Positions 33,934 to 41,944 of a stretch of 64,000 bases of DNA are shown here, in pieces. This DNA is from UBA6059 sp965227155 (GTDB lineage: Bacteria; Bacteroidota; Bacteroidia; Cytophagales; Cyclobacteriaceae). The DNA is taken from contig OZ245731.1 in NCBI GenBank assembly GCA_965227155.1, forward strand, positions 620,001-684,000, read 5' to 3'. The translations under genes and the position numbers were made by a program. Numbering within the stretch: position 1 is the stretch's first letter; the number at the start of each line of letters is the position of its first letter. The notes beneath the pieces are model-generated. The model did no database searches. It had not been told where the DNA came from and saw only the letters and a list, made by a program, of their open reading frames with translations.

Positions 33934-34026
33934 GTGAAATCATCATTCTGGAAATACGTCAATTTTCTGGACCTGTTTATTCTATTTATCCTGATAATGG
34001 GTATTTTGTTAGCTGTAAATAATTGA
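33934..34026 (+). CDS. possible 30-aa membrane microprotein
   Basis: GTG at 33934 opens a 30-codon frame reading KSSFWKYVNFLDLFILFILI followed by MGILLAVNN, one hydrophobic helix with an aromatic/basic N-terminal edge. It lies alone between gpsA and the lipoprotein gene. A TTTG ... TAAAATTTG promoter-like pair at 33893-33927 would start transcription very close to the GTG. No relative is recognised; chance coding is possible. Confidence 0.3.
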   Translation: MKSSFWKYVNFLDLFILFILIMGILLAVNN

Positions 34027-34043
34027 TATAAATCATTATCAAT
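34022..34043. promoter_or_regulatory. inverted repeat upstream of lipoprotein gene (operator candidate)
   Basis: ATTGATA (34022-34028) and TATCAAT (34037-34043) are inverted copies with an 8-nt centre. The right half, AATCATTATC, equals a half of the Fur-box consensus, but arm spacing is wider than in a classic Fur site. It lies 42 bp before the ATG of the lipoprotein gene. Confidence 0.35.
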
Positions 34044-34084
34044 CAATTTTGATTTCAAGTCAATAGGCTCATTTTCGCAATCCA

Positions 34085-34717
34085 ATGCATTATTTAAAAC
34101 CCTATAGCACGTTCTTAATAGTACTATTTATATTGGTACAATTTGCCTGCGAAGACGATACAAAAGAATCAGTTTCCAGCTCAAATAACAGCGATTCCCT
34201 ATCCCTAAAGGCTGAATCAGCTCAAAAAGAGGTCATTTTTTCATTGAATGCCCCTCTCGAAAACTTTAATCTGGATCAAAGATTTCTACATGGTACTTTT
34301 TACAACGATCGGGCACATTATTACATCATCAAGCGCCCCAATATGAACATATTTGGTTCGCAGGTAGACGAAGTGACCTTGTATTTTGTAGACAGTGTAC
34401 TCGCCCGTACCAGCTATACTGTGCATGACAACATCTCCAACCGCATGATCAATTCATTGGGTAAATTTAAAATCAAAGCGCTCAATGACTCCACCCGAAT
34501 TAGGCTGAAGGAGGAAAAAGTCGTAACCAGAGAAAATGGCTGGTATCGGCTCAACCCCAACCTTGACTTTTACCAGCTAATCTGGAATAGAAAAGAGTCA
34601 GATATCATGTTTAAAGTACACAAACCCGAAAAGGGTGAATTGGCATTTAGTTTTATCGAGGAAATGAATTATTATAAAGATGCCATCCAATATATTGACA
34701 ACATGGCCAGCTTTTGA
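34085..34717 (+). CDS. predicted lipoprotein of unknown function (210 aa)
   Basis: An N-terminal hydrophobic signal ends in a lipobox-like VQFAC (Cys about residue 20), followed by an acidic Ser/Asn-rich linker (EDDTKESVSSSNNSDS). This predicts an outer-membrane-directed lipoprotein in Bacteroidota, where acidic residues after Cys act as export signal. The remaining ~160 residues are mixed alpha/beta (DEVTLYFVDSVLARTSY) with no family recognised. It is followed after 94 bp by another small secreted-type protein and then the TonB receptor, which makes a shared cell-surface role plausible but unproven. Confidence 0.8.
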   Translation: MHYLKPYSTFLIVLFILVQFACEDDTKESVSSSNNSDSLSLKAESAQKEVIFSLNAPLENFNLDQRFLHGTFYNDRAHYYIIKRPNMNIFGSQVDEVTLYFVDSVLARTSYTVHDNISNRMINSLGKFKIKALNDSTRIRLKEEKVVTRENGWYRLNPNLDFYQLIWNRKESDIMFKVHKPEKGELAFSFIEEMNYYKDAIQYIDNMASF

Positions 34718-34798
34718 TACGGCTATCACCTCGTTTTTCCTTTCACATACTGGATTAGCATTTAGCAAAACTCATTTCTAAAACATTCTGCTATCCTC

Positions 34799-34806
34799 TA
34801 ATTTTG
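34799..34806 (+). promoter_or_regulatory. predicted -7 element (TAATTTTG) close to the 34812 gene start
   Basis: TAATTTTG matches TAnnTTTG and ends 5 bp before the ATG at 34812, so transcription from it would be leaderless or nearly so. No good TTG is found 19-21 bp upstream, so the call is weak. Confidence 0.3.
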
Positions 34807-34811
34807 ATATT

Positions 34812-35327
34812 ATGAATCGGCAGAGGCTAGGGTGGATTTTAATTGTATTGATTCTTCTGCAATCAGGAGGCTACCTGGTGAGTGTTCGATTGATGCAATA
34901 CTCCGCAAAGCTGTCAGCCCAAAGCGTCATTAATGCAGGTATTCCTAAATCAGGCCTGGTTACATTTACAGCCACTCAGATAGAAGGAGCAACCTGGTCG
35001 GAGGATGATGAATTTCAGTGGAAGGGTGCCATGTTTGATGTAGTGGAAGTACAACGGACGGCAGATGGTCCTCTCTACATTTGTTATCATGACGCCAAAG
35101 AAACTGCCGTAAAACAATTAATGGCGGTTTTTACGGAGCATGACAATGATGGTTGGACAACCACTTTCAGTACCATCCTGCTTTCATCGGTCTATATATC
35201 GACCATATTCCCGAATATGAAATTATCCGACCTTGCATCTATCAGGTCAGTCACCATTTTCCACAAAAAGGATATATACGATTTTCTAAAAGGTGGTCCT
35301 ACGCCCCCACCTCCCAGGTTCATTTAA
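34812..35327 (+). CDS. uncharacterised membrane-anchored/secreted protein (171 aa)
   Basis: No family recognised with confidence. Residues 8-26 (WILIVLILLQSGGYLVSVRL) form a signal anchor. The body contains EFQWKGAMFDVVEVQRTADG and LYICYHDAKETAVKQLMAVF, and the C-terminus is rich in proline (GGPTPPPPRFI). Such short proteins often precede TonB-dependent receptors in Bacteroidota; here the receptor starts 268 bp downstream on the same strand, so a functional pair is possible. The 268-bp gap shows no obvious promoter consensus or terminator. Confidence 0.75.
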   Translation: MNRQRLGWILIVLILLQSGGYLVSVRLMQYSAKLSAQSVINAGIPKSGLVTFTATQIEGATWSEDDEFQWKGAMFDVVEVQRTADGPLYICYHDAKETAVKQLMAVFTEHDNDGWTTTFSTILLSSVYISTIFPNMKLSDLASIRSVTIFHKKDIYDFLKGGPTPPPPRFI

Positions 35328-35595
35328 GTAATTCCAGTTTTCATCATTTAGTAGAACACGGAATGGTTGCCATACAAGCATGAAATTTTGTGTTTCATTT
35401 TTTAATAGTGGCATGTGCATAGTTGAAAATACTAGGGTTTAGATGATATCCATGTTTCATATCCTTTCAATCAACTCAAGCCAGATATGTCCACTTATTG
35501 TGTCATTGGATAAACTAAAGCACATAGCGTATATACTAAAGTGTTCATTCACAGCGCATACTGGGCTTTAGCAATCCTTTTATGAATTCTATTTT

Positions 35596-38001
35596 ATGAA
35601 AAAGATATTTTGCTTAATGATCCTCTTCATAAGCTGGGAGGCTCATGCACAGTCGATTACAATCATCGATAAGGTCAGCTATAAACCTTTATCGCTGGTT
35701 TCAATATACAATACCAAAGGCGAACAAAAGCTAACCACTACCAATAAGGAAGGCCGGGCAGACCTTTCCATATTTGGAGCAAATGATTTATTGGAAATCA
35801 GTATTGTAGGCTATAAAAAACAACGATTCTCTTATAAAGAACTGGCGGAACGAAATCAGCCGGTGTTGATGGAAGAGTCAAACATCTCTCTGGACGAACT
35901 TGTAATTTCCGCAAATCGATGGGAGCAGGATTCAAGGGAAATACCTGTTCAAATCAGTACCATCAAGGCCAGAGATGTGGCATTACAAAATCCACAAACT
36001 GCCGCTGACATGCTGGCTATTTCAGGTGATGTTTACATACAAAAAAGCCAATTGGGCGGTGGAAGTCCCATGATCAGGGGCTTTGCCACCAATAGAGTTT
36101 TGATTGCGGTGGATGGTGTCAGAATGAATACTGCAATCTTCCGCAGTGGTAATCTTCAAAACGTAATCTCCATTGACCCTTTCACACTGGAAGAAACTGA
36201 AGTGCTTTTTGGACCGGGATCGGTGATGTATGGTTCCGATGCTATAGGAGGTGTCATGGATTTCCATACCATCACACCCAAATTCAGCGATAATCCTGAC
36301 TTTAGTGGTAGCTCAACCCTACGCTATGCCAGTGCCAACAATGAAAAAACCGGAAACGTGAATTTCAACATCGGTCTCAAAAAATGGGCTTTCGTTACGA
36401 GTTTCACATATTCTGATTATGGAGACTTGAGGATGGGCTCTGATGGACCGGATGAATATCTGCGACCTACATATGCAGAGCGCATTAATGGTGAAGATCG
36501 AATACTCATTAATGAAGATCCGGAGGTGCAGGTACCAACGGGCTTCAATTTTTACAATGTCATGCAAAAGGTTCGATTTAAACCTTCAGAAAACTGGGAC
36601 ATGCAGTACAGTTTTCATTATTCGGCCACATCAGACTACCCGCGCTTTGACAGGCTAATTGAAGAGCGTGGCGGGGAGCTCAGGAGTGCAGAATGGTATT
36701 ATGGTCCACAAATTTGGTCGCTGAATCAATTAAAAATTGAGCATAGCAAATCACAGGGAATCTATGACAATGCGAGGCTAATCCTGGGTTATCAGTTTTT
36801 CGAAGAAAGCCGAAACGACAGGCGATTTGGCGATGACCGGTTAAGGGAAAGAGTGGAAACAGTTGATGTTTATTCAATGAACCTTGATTTTGATAAAGAG
36901 ATTTCTGCAAAGCAGAGTATTTTCTACGGTACAGAAATGCTATTCAATAATGTAGGTTCTACAGGAATCCGCACCAATATTGTAAGTGGTGAGGTGTCTC
37001 CAACAAGCACACGTTACCCTAATGGCAGCACCTGGAATTCCTACGCTGCCTATGCCAACTACCGGTATCGGCCTTCTGAAAAACTTACTTTCCAAACCGG
37101 GCTCAGGTACAGTCATATTTACAGCTTGTCTGAATTTGATCCAGAATTTTTCGATTTTCCCTTCCAGCAGGCTGAAATCAACACCGGGGCACTTAATGGT
37201 AGCATTGGCTTAGCTTTCAGGCCTCAGGACACCTGGCAGATCAATGCGAATTTCTCGACAGGTTTTCGTGCACCAAATATTGATGATATAGGCAAAGTCT
37301 TTGACTCAGAGCCGGGTGCGGTGATCGTACCCAACCCTAATCTATCCCCGGAATATGCATACAATTATGAGCTGAGTGTGAGCAAAGTGGTGGGAGAATT
37401 TCTGAAACTGGATGCTACTGCATATTACACTCACCTGCAGGATGCCATGGTCAGGAGAACCTTTCAGCTGAATGGTCAGGATAGCATCATGTATGATGGT
37501 GAAATGAGTCGTGTGCTTGCCATTCAAAATGCTGCACAGGCAAGGGTATATGGCCTTCAACTAGGTATGGAAATTCAGCCATTCCGCAATCTGGCCATTT
37601 CCACTAAATACAATATCCAAACTGGAGAAGAGGATGACGAGGAAACAGGCGAATCTGTACCCCTTCGGCATGCCGCGCCTTCTTTTGGTGTGACCCGATT
37701 GATCTATACAGCCAACAGGTTAAAAATAGACCTCTATGTACAATATAACAGTGAGTTTAGTTTTGAAGAATTGGCACCTTCAGAGCAAAATAAGGCTGAT
37801 ATATATGCTACCGATGAAAACGGCAACCCCTATTCGCCTTCCTGGTACACTTTAAATGTCAAGGCTAGCTATCAATTGCTGGATGAGCTGCAGCTTAATT
37901 TGGGTGTGGAAAACATTACAGACCAGCGATACAGGCCTTACAGCTCAGGAATTGTGGCTCCAGGCAGAAATTTTATAGTTTCAATCAGGGGTACATTTTG
38001 A
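35596..38001 (+). CDS. TonB-dependent outer-membrane receptor
   Basis: An 801-residue receptor. A signal peptide ends near AHAQ (residues 1-19). A carboxypeptidase-like regulatory domain (about 20-95, ISIVGYKKQRFSY) is followed by the plug (about 108-225), with REIPVQISTIKARDV, GSPMIRGFATNRVLIAVDGV and GPGSVMYGSDAIGGVMDF. The remainder is a 22-strand-type barrel ending INVSI-like FIVSIRGTF with terminal Phe. The plug most resembles the haemoglobin/haem and siderophore receptor group, but the substrate cannot be fixed. There is no SusD partner gene, so it is not a classic glycan SusC system. Confidence 0.93.
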   Translation: MKKIFCLMILFISWEAHAQSITIIDKVSYKPLSLVSIYNTKGEQKLTTTNKEGRADLSIFGANDLLEISIVGYKKQRFSYKELAERNQPVLMEESNISLDELVISANRWEQDSREIPVQISTIKARDVALQNPQTAADMLAISGDVYIQKSQLGGGSPMIRGFATNRVLIAVDGVRMNTAIFRSGNLQNVISIDPFTLEETEVLFGPGSVMYGSDAIGGVMDFHTITPKFSDNPDFSGSSTLRYASANNEKTGNVNFNIGLKKWAFVTSFTYSDYGDLRMGSDGPDEYLRPTYAERINGEDRILINEDPEVQVPTGFNFYNVMQKVRFKPSENWDMQYSFHYSATSDYPRFDRLIEERGGELRSAEWYYGPQIWSLNQLKIEHSKSQGIYDNARLILGYQFFEESRNDRRFGDDRLRERVETVDVYSMNLDFDKEISAKQSIFYGTEMLFNNVGSTGIRTNIVSGEVSPTSTRYPNGSTWNSYAAYANYRYRPSEKLTFQTGLRYSHIYSLSEFDPEFFDFPFQQAEINTGALNGSIGLAFRPQDTWQINANFSTGFRAPNIDDIGKVFDSEPGAVIVPNPNLSPEYAYNYELSVSKVVGEFLKLDATAYYTHLQDAMVRRTFQLNGQDSIMYDGEMSRVLAIQNAAQARVYGLQLGMEIQPFRNLAISTKYNIQTGEEDDEETGESVPLRHAAPSFGVTRLIYTANRLKIDLYVQYNSEFSFEELAPSEQNKADIYATDENGNPYSPSWYTLNVKASYQLLDELQLNLGVENITDQRYRPYSSGIVAPGRNFIVSIRGTF

Positions 38002-38079
38002 TCAGAAACACACTTTATTTTAACCGGCTCATGACCTGACAAGGATTGGCTATTTTAGCAAAGCTTAAAAAATGAATCA

Positions 38080-39126
38080 ATGAAATACCTCATATACGGT
38101 GCATATGGCTATACGGGTAAGCTTATAGCTGCGCTAGCCAAATCAAAAGGACATACCCCGATATTGGCTGGCAGAGATAAAGAAAAAACAGAGGCCCTGG
38201 CCAAAGAACTTGGCCTTGAGTGCCTCAGTTTTTCCTTAGAAGAGGAAGATGCATTGGCTGATGCTTTGCAAAAAGTCGATGCTGTCATTCACTGTGCCGG
38301 TCCTTTCTCAAAAACAGCCCGGCCAATGATGGAAGCATGCATCCGGCAAAAGACCCATTATCTGGATATTACAGGAGAAATTGAGGTGTTTGAATTGGCT
38401 GCCAGCATGGATGAGCAGGCCAAAAAAGCCGGCATTGTCCTTATGCCGGGTGTGGGATTTGATGTGGTACCCAGTGACTGCCTGGCTGCTTATTTGAAAT
38501 CAAAAATGCTGAATGCTACGCATCTTGAAATGGGCTTCAAGGGTGTTTCCCAACTGAGCAGAGGTACGGCCCTTACCATGGCTGAAAATATGCATAAAGG
38601 TGGTATGATTAGGGAAAATGGTCAACTCAAGGAGGTGCCGGGTGCCTATAAAACCAGAGAGGAACAGGTTAATGGCAAACCCACCACCTTCGTGAGCATA
38701 CCCTGGGGAGACGTATCTACAGCATGGTACAGTACCCAAATCCCAAATATTGTCATCTATACCGGAGTACACCCCAAACAGGTGAGCACAATGAAAACAC
38801 TGTATTCCATTCGATGGATTTTTAAGTGGCAGTGGATACAGAAGATGATCAGGAATAAAATTGAAAAAACAATACATGGCCCTGACGAAAAGTTGCGCGA
38901 TACCGGTAGCAGCTACCTTTGGGGTGAAGTATCCAATGCTGAAGGGAAAAAAGTAAGGGCACACCTTATTACTCCAGAAAGCTATAAGCTAACATCCATT
39001 ACAGCATTGATGGCACTGGAGGGTTTGGGATCATCAAAGGTGCCGTCCGGCTTTAGTACACCATCCATGGCATTTGGGCCTGATTTTATTTTGCAAGTGG
39101 ACGGAACCCAACGCTCGGACGATTAG
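38080..39126 (+). CDS. saccharopine dehydrogenase / trans-acting enoyl reductase-like protein
   Basis: The 348-residue protein has an N-terminal Rossmann domain (YLIYGAYGYTGKLIAALAKS, 3-22; ILAGRDKEK) like that of saccharopine dehydrogenase-family NAD(P) enzymes. Conserved CAGPFSKTARPMMEACIRQ, YLDITGEIEVFE and PGVGFDVVPSDCLAAYL are shared with the wider family that includes mycobacterial trans-acting enoyl reductases. Substrate is unknown. It starts 78 bp after the TonB receptor. Confidence 0.87.
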   Translation: MKYLIYGAYGYTGKLIAALAKSKGHTPILAGRDKEKTEALAKELGLECLSFSLEEEDALADALQKVDAVIHCAGPFSKTARPMMEACIRQKTHYLDITGEIEVFELAASMDEQAKKAGIVLMPGVGFDVVPSDCLAAYLKSKMLNATHLEMGFKGVSQLSRGTALTMAENMHKGGMIRENGQLKEVPGAYKTREEQVNGKPTTFVSIPWGDVSTAWYSTQIPNIVIYTGVHPKQVSTMKTLYSIRWIFKWQWIQKMIRNKIEKTIHGPDEKLRDTGSSYLWGEVSNAEGKKVRAHLITPESYKLTSITALMALEGLGSSKVPSGFSTPSMAFGPDFILQVDGTQRSDD

Positions 39127-39136
39127 TTTAGCCAGC

Positions 39137-41944
39137 ATGATTCAATCTCCGAGGGGTATTAGCCGCAACCTTATCTTTTTTATCTTGGTTATTGCAAGCA
39201 TTTTACCTGCCTGCCAGATCGAACCAGATTCAGAACTCGTCGTACCTGTAGAAATGCCCTCTGCCATTGGTACCAATGAAGACCCCAATGCGCGCTTTAA
39301 TTATGAATTGCGTCAGCTCATCGATCCCGGCTCAGGCGTAATTCCTGTAGGCATCTTCCAAAAAGAGCAGCAATTTGTGGATCGCCTCAATAGGGAGAAT
39401 TCAAGAAGCAACCTGAGGGTAAAGCAGGAAGATTGGAGATTTGCCGGGCCCTTTAATGTTGGGGGACGAACCCGCGCACTAGCCCTTGATGTATTGGATG
39501 AATCAGTGATTGTTGCCGGTGGTGTATCAGGCAACATGTGGCGATCAACCGACGGTGGCAGCTCCTGGCAGCAAACTTCTCATCCTCAATCCATCAATAG
39601 TGCTACTTGCCTGGTGCAGGATATCAGACCGGGCCGGGAAAATATTTGGTATCATGGTACGGGCGAACTAAGGGGCAACAGTGCCTCTGCCAGTGCTGCC
39701 CCTTACCGGGGAGATGGTATTTTTAAAAGTACTGATGGCGGCCAAAGCTGGTTTCAGTTACCCTCTACAGCAGATGATCAACTTAATAATTTCAATACGC
39801 CCTTTCGCTATGTTTGGAATATGGTCGTGAATCATAGGTCTGATAGTACCGATGAAGTGTATGCAGCTGTATTTGGTGGCATACTTAGAAGTGCTGACGG
39901 AGGTGCTACGTGGCAGACTGTATTGGGTGACGATTTATTGTCACAAGTGAATGATACTACTGACTTCAATGGGTCGGATCATCCCCATTTTACTGATATT
40001 CTAATTACACAATCAGGGGTTTTCTATGCGGCCATAGGCAGCTTTACGTCGGCAGGTTTTCAAAGAAATAAAAGTGGCATCTACAGGTCTTACGATGGCT
40101 TACGATGGACAAAAATATCTCCTGTCGGCTTACCTAATAACCTCTTTAGGATAGTGATGGCAACCGCACCCAGCAACGAAAGGCGCCTTTATGTGATGAT
40201 GGATGGCGAACCCAGCCAGCTATGGCAGTATAATGAAGCTGCTAGTGAAAACACTACCGGACAATGGACCAATTTGAGTCAGAATATCCCGGATTTTGAT
40301 GATCGACTTGGTGATTATGACAGCCAGGGCTCTTACAATATGGTTATTAAACTACACCCGGAGGATGAAAATGTGGTTTTCCTGGGTGGCACCAATCTGT
40401 ATAGGTCAATTGATGGATTCTCATCCAGTGCCAATACGGCCTGGATCGGTGGTTATGAACCCGGTGGCGAAGGAGCACCATTTGAGGGCCATTATCCCGA
40501 CCAGCACGCCATTGTTTTTTATCCTTCAGATCCTGACCGAATGCTCACGGGCAATGATGGTGGCATAAGGTTGACTACCAACAATCGTGCAACTCAACCT
40601 ACCTGGGTAAGCCTTAACAATGGGTTTATAAGTTCCCAGTTTTACACCATTTCCCTGGATCGTGATGGTGGTGGGATGATCAATGGAGGTATGCAGGACA
40701 ATGGTTCCTATCTGCGGTCCATCGCCGACGAAAATGTACCCTGGAATAAAACCTGGAGTGGAGATGGTGGCTATTCTGCTTTCACTCGAAATAACCTTTA
40801 CCAATATTACTCCTTTCAGAACGCACAAATTTTCAGAGTTACCTTTAACAGAAATACCCAGCTTACTTCATTTGCTCGGGTAGACCCGATTGGAGGAGGT
40901 AATACACCGGGGCAGGGGTATTTATTTATCAATCCTTTTGTGCTGGATCCATACAATAATAATAGAATGTACCTGGCAGGAGGTGATCGAATCTGGCGAA
41001 ATAATAACCTGAGTCAAATACCGGCAGGTGAAAACAGAAAAACAGAAGTCAACTGGGAAAGTCTACCTGATACCAGAATATCAGAAGGCATCATCAGTGC
41101 CCTGGAAATCAGCACAAACCCACCAAACATCCTTTATTATGGCACTGTTAATGGCCGACTTTTCAAAGTAGAAAATGCGCATGCACCGGAAGCTGCTACT
41201 ACCGAAATATCATCTTCAGCTCTACCAGAAAATGCCTATATTATTAGGATAGCGCTTGACCCATTAGATGCCAATCATGCTTTGGTAGTGCTTTCCAATT
41301 ACAACGTACCCAGTCTCTTCCGCACTATGGATGGTGGCAATACCTTTGTGAATATCAGCGCTAACCTGGAGGCGAACCCCGATGGTACCGGAAATGGGCC
41401 AAGCGTACGCTGGGCCGAAATTGTACCCTTGCAAAATGGTGAATACAAATACTTTGCGGGAACCAGCCGTGGGTTATTCAGCACCAATACAGAACTTGAA
41501 AGCCTTACCTGGCAGCAGGAATCGATAGATGGCATTGGCCGATCGGTAGTTCCTATGATGGACTACAGGGCCATGGATGGCAAACTCGTTGTGGCCACAC
41601 ATGGTAATGGTGTGTATGAGACTTTTGTAGAAGACGCCCAAAGAATCAATCTTGAGCTGGATCAGCCAACCTTTGCAATAGGCCCCGCCTACCCTAACCC
41701 TTTTCAGCAACAGGTCAGGGTATCGTTCTCACTACCAAGCCAGGGGGAGGTATTTGTAACCATATTTGATACGATGGGCAGACACATCAAAAACTTGTAC
41801 AATGGATTATTGTATGAAGGTGAAAATGCTGTAAGCTGGGATGGTACCGACACCCGAGGCGTAGCAGTAGATGATGGAATGTATATCGTAAGGATCAATT
41901 ATGAAGGTCAGATACAGGGTCAGAGGGTAATTTTAAGTCGCTAG
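39137..41944 (+). CDS. BNR/sortilin-like repeat protein with lipobox and T9SS type A sorting domain
   Basis: From ATG 39137 the product is 935 residues; a longer frame from 39074 runs into the upstream gene and adds no homology. The N-terminus has a hydrophobic stretch ending in a lipobox LPAC. The body contains repeated Asp-box motifs typical of sortilin/VPS10-type beta propellers: STDGGSSW, STDGGQSW, SADGGATW, SYDGLRW, TMDGGNTF. The last ~80 residues are a T9SS type A domain (AYPNPFQQQVRVSFSLPSQG ... VRINYEGQ), which directs secretion across the outer membrane. The cysteine start and T9SS end together are unusual. Function is probably surface-exposed or secreted; ligand unknown. It shares its CTAG stop with the convergent kinase gene. 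Confidence 0.9.
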   Translation: MIQSPRGISRNLIFFILVIASILPACQIEPDSELVVPVEMPSAIGTNEDPNARFNYELRQLIDPGSGVIPVGIFQKEQQFVDRLNRENSRSNLRVKQEDWRFAGPFNVGGRTRALALDVLDESVIVAGGVSGNMWRSTDGGSSWQQTSHPQSINSATCLVQDIRPGRENIWYHGTGELRGNSASASAAPYRGDGIFKSTDGGQSWFQLPSTADDQLNNFNTPFRYVWNMVVNHRSDSTDEVYAAVFGGILRSADGGATWQTVLGDDLLSQVNDTTDFNGSDHPHFTDILITQSGVFYAAIGSFTSAGFQRNKSGIYRSYDGLRWTKISPVGLPNNLFRIVMATAPSNERRLYVMMDGEPSQLWQYNEAASENTTGQWTNLSQNIPDFDDRLGDYDSQGSYNMVIKLHPEDENVVFLGGTNLYRSIDGFSSSANTAWIGGYEPGGEGAPFEGHYPDQHAIVFYPSDPDRMLTGNDGGIRLTTNNRATQPTWVSLNNGFISSQFYTISLDRDGGGMINGGMQDNGSYLRSIADENVPWNKTWSGDGGYSAFTRNNLYQYYSFQNAQIFRVTFNRNTQLTSFARVDPIGGGNTPGQGYLFINPFVLDPYNNNRMYLAGGDRIWRNNNLSQIPAGENRKTEVNWESLPDTRISEGIISALEISTNPPNILYYGTVNGRLFKVENAHAPEAATTEISSSALPENAYIIRIALDPLDANHALVVLSNYNVPSLFRTMDGGNTFVNISANLEANPDGTGNGPSVRWAEIVPLQNGEYKYFAGTSRGLFSTNTELESLTWQQESIDGIGRSVVPMMDYRAMDGKLVVATHGNGVYETFVEDAQRINLELDQPTFAIGPAYPNPFQQQVRVSFSLPSQGEVFVTIFDTMGRHIKNLYNGLLYEGENAVSWDGTDTRGVAVDDGMYIVRINYEGQIQGQRVILSR

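Noticed and set aside
33897..34085. Minus-strand frame of 62 codons between gpsA and the lipoprotein gene
   Set aside because: No recognisable features; it covers promoter-like and repeat sequence used in the other direction.
39074..39136. Longer start for the T9SS type A protein
   Set aside because: It would overlap the preceding gene by 53 nt and place a non-hydrophobic stretch before the signal.
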